Of a stretch of DNA of 5,704 nucleotides, positions 1 through 5,704 are shown piece after piece (within the stretch, counting starts at the first letter, position 1; each line of letters starts with the position of its first letter). The notes below the pieces were generated by a model that had not been told where the DNA came from, did no database searches, and saw only the letters and a program-made list of their open reading frames with translations. The stretch spans positions 1-5,704 of the forward strand of contig JALSRO010000021.1 of NCBI GenBank assembly GCA_026984715.1. Reading direction: 5' to 3'. A program made the position numbers and the translations under genes. This stretch comes from Chromatiales bacterium (GTDB lineage Bacteria; Pseudomonadota; Gammaproteobacteria; Thiohalospirales; Thiohalospiraceae).

Positions 1-1
1 C

Positions 2-247
2 GATATTCCCTGTAGCAACCTCTCGGCGGGACAGCGGCGGCGGGTCGCGTTGGGGCGGCTGTTGATGCTGGATGCCAGATTGTGGGTGCTGGATGAACCG
101 TTCACGGCGTTGGATCGCTCCGGACGCCGACTGGTGGAAGAGCTGTTGTCGGAGCATGCGCAGGCCGGGGGTATGGCGGTGATGACCACTCACCATGTGG
201 TGAATCTGGAGGGTTGCACTGTGCGGCAACTGCAGTTGGGATCATGA
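2..247 (+). CDS. ccmA: Haem exporter ATP-binding protein CcmA, C-terminal part (5' truncated by window edge)
   Basis: This is the last 81 residues of the ABC ATPase that works with CcmB. In System I, its ATP hydrolysis on the cytoplasmic face is needed to release holo-CcmE from the CcmC/D complex. The reading frame is open from base 2, so the N-terminal portion with the Walker A loop lies outside the window. Visible in order, counting from the first residue here: the ABC signature LSAGQ (7-11) followed by RRRVALGRL, Walker B with its catalytic Glu (LWVLDEP, 27-33), the D-loop (ALD, 36-38), and the H-loop histidine in TTHH (H64). The signature and its flank match the CcmA subfamily, and the position immediately before ccmB confirms the assignment. 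The stop codon TGA (245-247) overlaps the ccmB start in an ATGA. An apparent TTG start at base 50 falls inside the signature helix and is not a real start. Confidence 0.95.
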   Translation, partial: DIPCSNLSAGQRRRVALGRLLMLDARLWVLDEPFTALDRSGRRLVEELLSEHAQAGGMAVMTTHHVVNLEGCTVRQLQLGS

Positions 248-927
248 GCGGGGCCAACCTGGGTACTGCTTTCGTTTCGCTGTTACGGCGCGATCTGATG
301 CTGGCCTATCGTCATCGCGCGCAGATGCTGAATCCCCTGCTGTTCTTCGTCATTGTGGTCAGTCTGTTTCCGCTAGGTCTGGATCCCGAGCCGGAGCTGC
401 TGCATGCCATCGCGCCGGGAGTGATCTGGGTGGCCGCGCTGTTGGCGGCAATGCTCTCTCTGGACAATATGTTTCGTTCCGATTTCGACGATGGTTCGCT
501 GGAGCAGCTGTTGATTACACCCCATCCCCTGCCGCTGCTGGTACTGGCCAAGATTGTGGCTCACTGGCTGGTCAGCGGGCTGCCTTTGCTGCTGCTGGCG
601 CCCTTGCTGGGGATGTTGCTGAACCTGGGCAGTGAGAACCTGCTGCCTCTGATGGCTACGTTGGCGTTGGGAACTCCGGTTCTCAGCCTGATTGGTTCCA
701 TCGGCGTGGCGTTGACCGTCGGGTTGCGGGGAGGTGGAGTACTGCTGTCGCTGCTGATACTTCCACTGTTTATCCCGGTGCTTATCTTCGCTGCCAACGC
801 CGTGGGTAATGCCGGCGCCGGAATGGACATAACCGGGCAGCTGGCTTTTCTTGGCTCGCTGCTGGCGCTCGCTTTTGCTCTGGCCCCTCTGGCAACGGCT
901 GCAGCATTGCGTATTAGTTTGAATTGA
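244..927 (+). CDS. ccmB: Haem exporter membrane protein CcmB
   Basis: CcmB is the inner-membrane permease subunit paired with CcmA in the CcmABCD complex that frees haem-loaded CcmE. The product is 227 residues, close to the family's usual length of about 220. It has a short basic cytoplasmic N-terminus (RRD at 15-17, then YRHR at 22-25) and about six hydrophobic segments, roughly 30-45, 55-75, 97-123, 133-160, 165-186 and 200-222. Family hallmarks are F77-RSDFDDGSLEQL, the cytoplasmic loop before TM3, and GTPVLSLIG (143-151) followed by GLRGGGVLLSLL (160-171). I chose the ATG at 244 because it makes the ATGA overlap with ccmA typical of this operon. An upstream in-frame TTG at 214 would add ten residues that belong to the ccmA coding region. 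No strong Shine-Dalgarno precedes the ATG, so translation is probably coupled to ccmA. A 13-base gap separates it from ccmC. Confidence 0.96.
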   Translation: MSGANLGTAFVSLLRRDLMLAYRHRAQMLNPLLFFVIVVSLFPLGLDPEPELLHAIAPGVIWVAALLAAMLSLDNMFRSDFDDGSLEQLLITPHPLPLLVLAKIVAHWLVSGLPLLLLAPLLGMLLNLGSENLLPLMATLALGTPVLSLIGSIGVALTVGLRGGGVLLSLLILPLFIPVLIFAANAVGNAGAGMDITGQLAFLGSLLALAFALAPLATAAALRISLN

Positions 928-931
928 GGAG
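927..931 (+). promoter_or_regulatory. Ribosome binding site for ccmC
   Basis: AGGAG lies 9 bases before the GTG at 941, starting on the last base of the ccmB stop codon. It decides the non-ATG start of ccmC: the next in-frame Met is residue 60, which would remove the first membrane segment. Confidence 0.75.
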
Positions 932-940
932 CAACAGATA

Positions 941-1693
941 GTGTCGATTATTCCCAACTGGCTCCACCGGCTATCTTCCCCGAGGAACTTCTATCGTTTC
1001 GCCGGTACCGTGTCGGACTGGTGTGGCTGGATAGCGCTGGTGCTGATTGCGATCGGTCTGTACTACGGCCTGGTGAACTCCCCGCCCGACTATCAGCAGG
1101 GGGACAGTGCCCGGATCATGTACATCCACGTGCCTGCAGCCTGGATGTCGATGTTTGTCTATATGGTCATGGCGGGAGCGGCTGCTGTCGGCATGATCTG
1201 GCGCATCAAGGCGGCATCGGCGTTTGCCAACGCCAGTGCACCGGTGGGTGCCATGTTCACCGCCATGGCCCTGGCTACCGGAATGTTGTGGGGCAAACCG
1301 ATGTGGGGGACCTACTGGGTGTGGGATGCGCGCCTGACCTCCGAGTTGATCCTGCTGTTCCTCTATCTGGGCTACATGGCCCTTCAGTCTGCCATCGAGG
1401 ATCGGGATACCGCTGCTCGCGCCACCGCGATTCTGGCGCTGGTCGGCGTGGTCAATATCCCCATCATCCACTATTCGGTAGAGTGGTGGAATACCCTGCA
1501 CCAGGGCGCCACGGTCTCCAAGATGGATAAACCCTCCATCCATATCAGCATGCTGATTCCCTTGCTGATAATGGCCCTGGCGTTCAAGTTCTACTACTTT
1601 AGCAACGTGTTGCGCCGGGCGCGATGCGAAGTACTGGAGCGGGAGAAAGACAAATCCTGGGTTCAGGAGCTGGTGAGAGGGGAGCAGCCGTGA
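941..1693 (+). CDS. ccmC: Haem chaperone/haem-handling protein CcmC (GTG start)
   Basis: CcmC is an inner-membrane member of the haem handling protein (HHP) family. It binds haem at its periplasmic face and loads it onto the CcmE histidine. The product is 250 residues, with about six membrane helices near 29-45, 64-86, 99-116, 133-150, 160-176 and 201-220. The tryptophan-rich WWD region runs from W117 to D129 (WGKPMWGTYWVWD). The two periplasmic histidines expected to ligate haem are H63 (YIHVPAAW) and H187 (WWNTLHQG), matching H60 and H184 of E. coli CcmC with a constant offset of three. The start is GTG at 941, supported by AGGAG nine bases upstream and by complete coverage of the first helix. 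The last codons overlap the ccmD GTG start in a GTGA. No key residue is missing. Confidence 0.97.
   Translation: MSIIPNWLHRLSSPRNFYRFAGTVSDWCGWIALVLIAIGLYYGLVNSPPDYQQGDSARIMYIHVPAAWMSMFVYMVMAGAAAVGMIWRIKAASAFANASAPVGAMFTAMALATGMLWGKPMWGTYWVWDARLTSELILLFLYLGYMALQSAIEDRDTAARATAILALVGVVNIPIIHYSVEWWNTLHQGATVSKMDKPSIHISMLIPLLIMALAFKFYYFSNVLRRARCEVLEREKDKSWVQELVRGEQP
1678..1684 (+). promoter_or_regulatory. Ribosome binding site for ccmD
   Basis: AGGGGAG sits inside the 3' end of ccmC, five bases before the GTG at 1690. Together with the GTGA overlap it fixes the start of ccmD. Confidence 0.65.
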
Positions 1694-1848
1694 GTGAGTT
1701 TTTCCATATGGGTGGCTACGCCTTCTATGTATGGTCGTCCTATTCCCTGGCGGCGGTACTGCTGCTCGTCAGCTGGATTCAACCCCGGTTGCGCGAGAAG
1801 CGTCTGAGGCGTGACATAGCGCGGCGATTGAGAAGGAGTAAGCGATGA
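1690..1848 (+). CDS. ccmD: Haem exporter accessory protein CcmD (GTG start)
   Basis: CcmD is a small single-span inner-membrane protein that associates with CcmABC and is required to release holo-CcmE. The product is 52 residues, within the usual small size of the family. It has the typical layout: an N-terminal stretch [17 protein letters not shown] (2-18), one hydrophobic segment near 19-30, then a strongly basic cytoplasmic tail rich in Arg and Lys (33-52). The [11 protein letters not shown] pattern before the helix is the recognisable family motif. The GTG at 1690 overlaps the ccmC TGA as GTGA and is preceded by AGGGGAG. The same frame stays open back to 1624, but that extension lies inside ccmC and gives an untypical polar N-terminus, so it was not used. 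Its stop overlaps the ccmE ATG as ATGA, which suggests C-D-E translational coupling. Confidence 0.93.
   Translation: MSEFFHMGGYAFYVWSSYSLAAVLLLVSWIQPRLREKRLRRDIARRLRRSKR
1833..1838 (+). promoter_or_regulatory. Ribosome binding site for ccmE
   Basis: AAGGAG lies six bases before the ATG at 1845, within the last codons of ccmD. Confidence 0.7.
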
Positions 1849-2300
1849 GACCAAAACAGCGTAACCGGCTGATACTGGCGATAGTAATCGTGCTGTTCGT
1901 AGCCGTTTCGGCTGCGCTGGCACTGACTGCTCTAAACAAGAACATAAATCTGTTCTACAGTCCGACCATGATTGTCCATGGAGAGGCTCCTCATGACCGC
2001 GTGATCCGTGCCGGGGGGATGGTATCCGAAGGGAGCGTTCAGCGGGATCCGGACAGTCTGCAGATCACTTTCAAACTGAATGATAAGGTCAATGAGATAA
2101 CCGTTAAATATACCGGTATCCTGCCCGACCTGTTCCGGGAGGGGCAGGGGATCATCGTGCAGGGAAAGCTGGCTCCGGATGGCACCATCATGGCCACGGA
2201 GGTATTGGCCAAGCATGATGAGAACTATATGCCGCCCGAGGTGGAACATGCCCTCGAGACCGCCAAACAGATGGGTGTAGCCAACACCAAGAAGGATTGA
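1845..2300 (+). CDS. ccmE: Periplasmic haem chaperone CcmE
   Basis: CcmE is a membrane-anchored periplasmic chaperone. It covalently binds haem received from CcmC and delivers it to CcmF. The product is 151 residues, close to the usual 150-160. A basic N-terminus (RPKQRNR) precedes one membrane anchor at about 9-30, and the rest is an OB-fold beta-barrel in the periplasm. Recognisable stretches are INLFYSP (34-40), the GGMV turn (57-60), [11 protein letters not shown] (87-97), [11 protein letters not shown] (99-109), and the haem-binding segment [13 protein letters not shown] (121-133). H124 is the covalent haem ligand and Y128 the nearby axial ligand in the HXXXY form, equivalent to H130/Y134 of E. 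coli. The C-terminal tail is short and flexible. The ATG at 1845 overlaps the ccmD stop. Four bases separate it from ccmF. Confidence 0.97.
   Translation: MRPKQRNRLILAIVIVLFVAVSAALALTALNKNINLFYSPTMIVHGEAPHDRVIRAGGMVSEGSVQRDPDSLQITFKLNDKVNEITVKYTGILPDLFREGQGIIVQGKLAPDGTIMATEVLAKHDENYMPPEVEHALETAKQMGVANTKKD
2292..2296 (+). promoter_or_regulatory. Ribosome binding site for ccmF
   Basis: AAGGA lies eight bases before the ATG at 2305, overlapping the last codons of ccmE. It supports the first in-frame ATG as the start. Confidence 0.65.
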
Positions 2301-2304
2301 CCGT

Positions 2305-4287
2305 ATGCTTCCAGAAATAGGTAATTTTGCCCTGATCCTCGCTATGACCATCGCGCTGGCACAAGGGGTCGTTCCCATGATTGGCGCGGCGCGCAATATT
2401 CCCGGCTGGATTGCCTTCGCCCGCCCTGCCGCATGGACGCAGTTCGTCCTGCTGGTCATCTCCTTCGGAATCCTGACCCATGCCTTTGTCAGCAACGACT
2501 TCTCGGTGGCCTATGTGGCGAACAACTCGAACTCGGCCCTGCCCCTGATGTATCGTATATCGGCGGTTTGGGGCGGGCATGAGGGCTCGCTGTTGCTGTG
2601 GGTGCTGCTGATGGGGGGATGGTCAGCCACGGTGGGGCTTTTCAGCAAGCGACTGCCACCCGAGATGGTGGCCCGCGTTCTCGCTGTCATGGGGTTGGTG
2701 GCTGTGGGTTTTACCGCTTTCGTGGTATTTACCTCCAACCCCTTCGAACGCTACTACCCCGCACCCATGGATGGGCGCGATTTGAATCCTCTGCTGCAGG
2801 ATATCGGTCTGATCATGCACCCACCCATGTTGTATATGGGGTACGTGGGTTTCTCCGTAGCGTTCGCCTTTGCCATTGCGGCGCTGCTGGGTGGGCGGCT
2901 CGATGCGGCCTGGGCCCGCTGGTCGCGTCCCTGGACCATCGTTGCGTGGGTATTTCTCACCCTCGGGATTGCGCTGGGAAGCTGGTGGGCCTACTATGAA
3001 CTCGGCTGGGGCGGCTGGTGGTTCTGGGATCCGGTGGAGAATGCCTCGTTTCTTCCCTGGTTGACCGGGACAGCGCTGATGCACTCGCTCGCCGTTTCCG
3101 AAAAACGCAGCACCTTCAAGAGCTGGACCGTACTGCTGGCCATTTTCGCCTTTTCCCTGTGTTTGCTGGGGACCTTCCTGGTGCGCTCCGGTGTGCTGAC
3201 CTCGGTGCATGCCTTTGCCAGTGATCCTACCCGGGGTGTCTTCGTTCTCCTTCTGCTCGGTATCGTTGTGGGGGCCTCTCTGGCGATCTATGCATGGCGG
3301 GCGCCGCAGGTCAAAAGTGCCGGTAATTTTGCTCTGCTTTCACGGGAAACCTTTCTGCTTGGAAACAATGTTCTACTGGTGGTGGCAACCGCCACCATTC
3401 TTTTGGGAACGCTCTATCCGCTGATACTGGATGCTTTGGAGCTGGGCAAGATATCGGTAGGCCCTCCCTACTTCAATGCTGTTTTCGTTCCGTTGATGAT
3501 CCCATTGATAGTGATATTGGGGATCGGGCCATTGAGTCGCTGGAAACAGGACGAGTTTCCACGGTTGGCGAGGATGCTGCGTAGCGCCTTCCTGGTGAGT
3601 ATCGTCCTCGGAGTAGTGATTCCCTGGTTGCTGTTTGGCAAGGTAGAGCTGATGGTGGTCATAGCCACCGCCATATCTGTTTGGCTCGTATATGCCGTAC
3701 TGCTCGACGTGGCCCACCGTTGTCGTCACAAGAGCAGTTTCTGGAAAGGATTGACCAGTCGGCCTCGCGGCTTCTATGGAATGAGTATCGCCCACCTGGG
3801 GGTTGCGGTAACGGTTATCGGTATCGCCTTTTCCAGCTACTACAGCTTGGAGAAGGATCTCCGTATGGTGCCAGGCGATCAGCTGGAGGTGGGCGGCTAT
3901 CTGTTTCATTTCGATGGGGTGAGGGAGTCTCACGGACCCAACTACACAGCAACCGAAGGGGTGATTACCGTCACCCGCAATGGAAAGCCGGTGACCACGC
4001 TCCACACCCAGAAGAGAACCTATACCGTGCAGCAGATGCCAATGACCGAAGCGGGTATCGATGCCGGTCTGTTTCGTGATCTCTATGTGGCCATGGGAGA
4101 GCCGCTGGGTGATGGCGGTTGGGCTATCCGGATTTACTACAAGCCCTTTATCCGTTGGATCTGGTTGGGAGGGCTGTTCATGGCGTTCGGCGGAATCCTG
4201 GCAGCGTCGGATCGACGCTATCGGCTGATGGCGAAACGTACTGCACCGTCGGGGGCCGATGCCCGGCTGGCAGCACAGGAGTCCTGA
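2305..4287 (+). CDS. ccmF: Cytochrome c haem lyase subunit CcmF
   Basis: CcmF is the large polytopic inner-membrane haem handling protein that takes haem from holo-CcmE and, with CcmH/CcmI, attaches it to apocytochrome c. The product is 660 residues, near the roughly 650 usual for the family, with many membrane helices. Motifs in order: VWGGHEGSLLLW near 88-99, GRDLNPLLQD (157-166), MHPPMLYMGY with H172, the WWD domain from W227 to E245 (including GWGGWWFWDPVEN), ALMHS with H260, LVRSGVLTSVH with H302, and IAHLG with H497. These four histidines correspond to E. coli H173, H261, H303 and H491, the proposed ligands of the periplasmic WWD haem and the stable haem b. A soluble periplasmic segment (about 515-610) and a final helix (about 616-634) with a basic cytoplasmic tail close the protein. 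The start and size suggest a complete, unbroken gene. Confidence 0.98.
   Translation: MLPEIGNFALILAMTIALAQGVVPMIGAARNIPGWIAFARPAAWTQFVLLVISFGILTHAFVSNDFSVAYVANNSNSALPLMYRISAVWGGHEGSLLLWVLLMGGWSATVGLFSKRLPPEMVARVLAVMGLVAVGFTAFVVFTSNPFERYYPAPMDGRDLNPLLQDIGLIMHPPMLYMGYVGFSVAFAFAIAALLGGRLDAAWARWSRPWTIVAWVFLTLGIALGSWWAYYELGWGGWWFWDPVENASFLPWLTGTALMHSLAVSEKRSTFKSWTVLLAIFAFSLCLLGTFLVRSGVLTSVHAFASDPTRGVFVLLLLGIVVGASLAIYAWRAPQVKSAGNFALLSRETFLLGNNVLLVVATATILLGTLYPLILDALELGKISVGPPYFNAVFVPLMIPLIVILGIGPLSRWKQDEFPRLARMLRSAFLVSIVLGVVIPWLLFGKVELMVVIATAISVWLVYAVLLDVAHRCRHKSSFWKGLTSRPRGFYGMSIAHLGVAVTVIGIAFSSYYSLEKDLRMVPGDQLEVGGYLFHFDGVRESHGPNYTATEGVITVTRNGKPVTTLHTQKRTYTVQQMPMTEAGIDAGLFRDLYVAMGEPLGDGGWAIRIYYKPFIRWIWLGGLFMAFGGILAASDRRYRLMAKRTAPSGADARLAAQES
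4277..4281 (+). promoter_or_regulatory. Ribosome binding site for ccmG
   Basis: AGGAG lies nine bases before the ATG at 4291, inside the last codons of ccmF. Only three bases separate the ccmF stop from this start. Confidence 0.7.
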
Positions 4288-4290
4288 ACG

Positions 4291-4833
4291 ATGACGAAGG
4301 CACGCTTTCTCATTCCACTGTTTCTGTTTCTGGCGCTGATCGCCCTGTTTGTGGTGGGCTTGCAGCGAGATCCGCGCGAGGTGCCGTCGCCATTGATCGA
4401 CAAGCCAGCGCCACAGTTCTCGTTACCGGAACTGCTGGACAGCAATACGACGTTCAGCACTGCAGATCTGCAGAAGCAGCCAGTCAGCCTTTTCAACGTC
4501 TGGGCTAGCTGGTGCGTTGCTTGTCGCCAGGAACACCCCTTTTTGATGGAGCTGAAGCGCAGGGGAGAGGTTCCCATCTACAGTCTCAACTACAAGGACA
4601 AACGCCCCGACGCCATGGCATGGCTCAACCGTTTCGGGAATCCCTATACCGCCATCGCTTTTGACGAGAAGGGGCGGGTGGGCATCGACTGGGGGGTCTA
4701 TGGTGTTCCTGAAACATTCGTGGTGGACCGCAAGGGGATCATCCGCTACAAGCAGATTGGGCCTCTGACAGAACAGGCGTGGCAGGAGACCATTCTGCCG
4801 TTGATAGAGAAGATCAGGGCGGAGGAAGGATGA
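4291..4833 (+). CDS. ccmG: Thiol:disulfide interchange protein CcmG/DsbE
   Basis: CcmG is a membrane-anchored periplasmic thioredoxin-like reductant. It receives electrons from DsbD/CcdA-type transporters and keeps the CXXCH thiols of apocytochrome c, and/or CcmH, reduced for haem attachment. The product is 180 residues, typical for DsbE (about 185). A single N-terminal anchor spans about 5-24, followed by the family entry stretch PSPLIDKPAPQFSLPEL (32-48). The active site is W74-C75-V-A-C78 within NVWASWCVACRQEHP. The thioredoxin cis-proline is P140 in YGVPETF, and IDWGVYGVPE (132-141) is characteristic of CcmG. The dipeptide between the cysteines is VA rather than the PT of E. coli DsbE; other proteobacterial CcmG proteins also vary here. 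The stop overlaps the ccmH start as ATGA. The ATG at 4291 leaves a complete anchor with a basic N-terminus. Confidence 0.96.
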   Translation: MTKARFLIPLFLFLALIALFVVGLQRDPREVPSPLIDKPAPQFSLPELLDSNTTFSTADLQKQPVSLFNVWASWCVACRQEHPFLMELKRRGEVPIYSLNYKDKRPDAMAWLNRFGNPYTAIAFDEKGRVGIDWGVYGVPETFVVDRKGIIRYKQIGPLTEQAWQETILPLIEKIRAEEG

Positions 4834-5348
4834 GTCATCGGATTTTGTTGTGTCTGTCACTGTTTCTGATGGTCGGGTGGGGTAGCTCCTGCCTTGCCCA
4901 TATCGATACCTTTGTATTCGATACACCACAGGATGAGCAGCGATTCAGAAAACTCTCTACCGAACTGCGTTGTCTGGTATGTCAAAACCAGAATCTTGCC
5001 GACTCCAACGCAGACCTGGCAATGGATCTGCGCCAGGAGGTCTACGAGATGATCAAGGACGGCAAGAGTGATGCCGACATCATCGATTTCATGGTTTCCC
5101 GCTACGGTGATTTTGTTCTATATCGCCCTCCCGTGAAGCCGATAACCTACCTGTTGTGGGCCGGGCCGCTGATTCTGCTGGTAATCGGAGCCTACGCACT
5201 GTTCGTATTTGTACGGCACCGCAGCAAGGAAGGGGTATTGCAGAGCGGTGCCCTCGATGCGGAGGAGCAGCGCAGGCTCAGCACCCTGCTGGAAGAGAAG
5301 GCCGTGAGCACTACCCCGGACCCATCGACCCCGGAGAGAAAGAAATGA
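4830..5348 (+). CDS. ccmH: Cytochrome c-type biogenesis protein CcmH (short form, separate from CcmI)
   Basis: CcmH is a membrane-anchored periplasmic thiol oxidoreductase that acts with CcmG on the apocytochrome disulfide and associates with CcmF/CcmI. The product is 172 residues. It has a signal peptide at about 1-23 (hydrophobic 5-17, probable cleavage after CLA before H24), then a three-helix periplasmic domain carrying the conserved redox pair C48/C51 in LRCLVCQNQNLADSNADLA. That domain ends with the family stretch RYGDFVLYRPP (91-101). A single membrane helix spans about 107-128, followed by a charged cytoplasmic tail. It lacks the TPR extension of the long E. coli CcmH, which is encoded here by the next gene. 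The ATG at 4830 overlaps the ccmG stop and has a purine-rich GGAGGAAGG just upstream (4821-4829). A longer in-frame start at 4779 would lie within ccmG and spoil the signal peptide. Confidence 0.95.
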   Translation: MSHRILLCLSLFLMVGWGSSCLAHIDTFVFDTPQDEQRFRKLSTELRCLVCQNQNLADSNADLAMDLRQEVYEMIKDGKSDADIIDFMVSRYGDFVLYRPPVKPITYLLWAGPLILLVIGAYALFVFVRHRSKEGVLQSGALDAEEQRRLSTLLEEKAVSTTPDPSTPERKK

Positions 5349-5704
5349 CACTATTGTGGATAGTGGTGGTAGTTCTGGCGCTCGTAGCGACGGGCTTCGC
5401 CGCCTGGCCGATTTGGAAGCAGAAAGTGCTAAAGGCGATGGTGGAGCGGGACCAGCTGAATGTGGTGATCTTCGAAGATCGGCTGGCAGAGCTCGATGCC
5501 GAGCTGGCAGAGGGTGTGTTGACGCAGGAACGCTATGAGCAGGCGCGCAATGAGTTGCGCCGGGATTTGCTGATCAATACCGGTAGTGATGGCGGCGATG
5601 CCGGAGCTGCTGCTCCCGGCGGCCGTTGGATGGCGCCGCTGCTGGGGTTGCTGGTTCCTGCCATTGCGCTTTTCGTCTACCTCCAGGTCGGTGCTCCGGA
5701 GCTG
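5345..5704 (+). CDS. ccmI: Cytochrome c-type biogenesis protein CcmI, N-terminal part (3' truncated by window edge)
   Basis: CcmI is the apocytochrome c chaperone of System I; its periplasmic TPR domain binds the C-terminus of apocytochrome and delivers it to the CcmF/CcmH ligation complex. The window holds the first 120 codons, with no stop before the end. Visible are a first membrane helix (about 3-20), then a cytoplasmic loop with the family's heptad-like stretch, RDQLNVVIFEDRLAEL (35-50) followed by DAELAEGVLTQERYEQARNE (51-70) and LRRDLL (71-76). A Gly/Ala-rich linker (80-93) leads to a second membrane helix (about 95-113). The C-terminal TPR part is beyond the edge. The start ATG at 5345 overlaps the ccmH stop as ATGA, with GGAGA at 5333-5337 as a plausible ribosome binding site. 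This is the segment that is fused to CcmH in E. coli. Confidence 0.92.
   Translation, partial: MTLLWIVVVVLALVATGFAAWPIWKQKVLKAMVERDQLNVVIFEDRLAELDAELAEGVLTQERYEQARNELRRDLLINTGSDGGDAGAAAPGGRWMAPLLGLLVPAIALFVYLQVGAPEL

Noticed and set aside
214..243. A ten-residue N-terminal extension of ccmB from a TTG at 214.
   Set aside because: The extension overlaps ccmA coding sequence. The ATG at 244 gives the normal length and an ATGA overlap matching other junctions in the operon.
373..957. Long antisense open frame of 194 codons, opposite ccmB.
   Set aside because: It is glutamine-rich because the ccmB Leu codons CTG read as CAG on the other strand. It has no domain character and lies fully over a convincing gene. 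The same reasoning applies to the antisense frames at 971-1543, 1932-2495, 2188-2580, 2623-3210, 3373-4005 and 4423-4929.
1021..1530. A 169-codon + strand frame inside ccmC, and similar ones inside ccmF (2598-2999, 3681-4079) and at the ccmF/ccmG junction (4119-4508).
   Set aside because: These are out-of-frame shadows of strongly conserved genes. Their products are rich in Gly, Arg, Cys and His, with no recognisable fold, and they have no junction or ribosome binding site logic.
4881..4898. Possible lipobox in the CcmH signal peptide (GSSC at residues 18-21).
   Set aside because: The position three before Cys is Gly rather than Leu/Val/Ile, and CLA followed by His gives a reasonable ordinary signal peptidase site, as expected for CcmH.
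5467..5480. Perfect 14-base palindrome GATCTTCGAAGATC inside ccmI.
   Set aside because: It lies in well-conserved CcmI coding sequence (VIFEDR). A single palindrome of this length is not unexpected by chance in about 5.7 kb, and nothing around it suggests an operator or terminator (no T-run).
5482..5512. Ten-base direct repeat GCTGGCAGAG at 5482 and 5503 in ccmI.
   Set aside because: It encodes the repeated LAE element of the helical cytoplasmic loop (RLAEL and ELAEG) and is explained by the protein sequence.

Overview
The window is one uninterrupted block of the cytochrome c maturation (System I) operon, read entirely on the + strand. The order is ccmA (3' end only), ccmB, ccmC, ccmD, ccmE, ccmF, ccmG (dsbE), ccmH and ccmI (5' part only). 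Both outer genes are cut by the window edges. The seven inner genes are intact, with no frameshift or internal stop. There is no gene-free stretch: the largest intergenic gap is 13 bases (ccmB-ccmC), and five of the eight junctions are four-base start/stop overlaps. I see no internal promoter, terminator, RNA gene, mobile element or CRISPR array. The operon promoter, if nearby, lies upstream of position 1.

Organism: the canonical A-to-I order, the CcmC/CcmF/CcmG sequence character, the moderately GC-rich coding sequence and a short CcmH with a separate CcmI all suggest a proteobacterium. A gammaproteobacterium of the Pseudomonas/Vibrio/sulfur-oxidiser type is most likely, rather than an enterobacterium of the E. 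coli type, where CcmH and CcmI are fused. This is inferred from gene architecture and family resemblance; no search was run.

How the genes work together (family knowledge): CcmA (ATPase) and CcmB (permease) form an ABC-type complex with CcmC and CcmD. CcmC presents haem in its periplasmic WWD region to the CcmE histidine, making covalent holo-CcmE. CcmA/B ATP hydrolysis, helped by CcmD, releases holo-CcmE. CcmG and CcmH keep the apocytochrome CXXCH thiols reduced, and CcmI binds the apocytochrome and brings it to CcmF/CcmH. CcmF takes haem from CcmE and ligates it to the apocytochrome. All key residues I could check in the intact genes are present: CcmC H63, H187 and WWD; CcmE H124; CcmF H172, H260, H302, H497 and WWD; CcmG CXXC; CcmH CXXC. 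The pathway looks functional.

Novelty: I found no undescribed system. The region is a conventional housekeeping operon, and the findings below are small points about gene coupling, gene splitting and motif variants.
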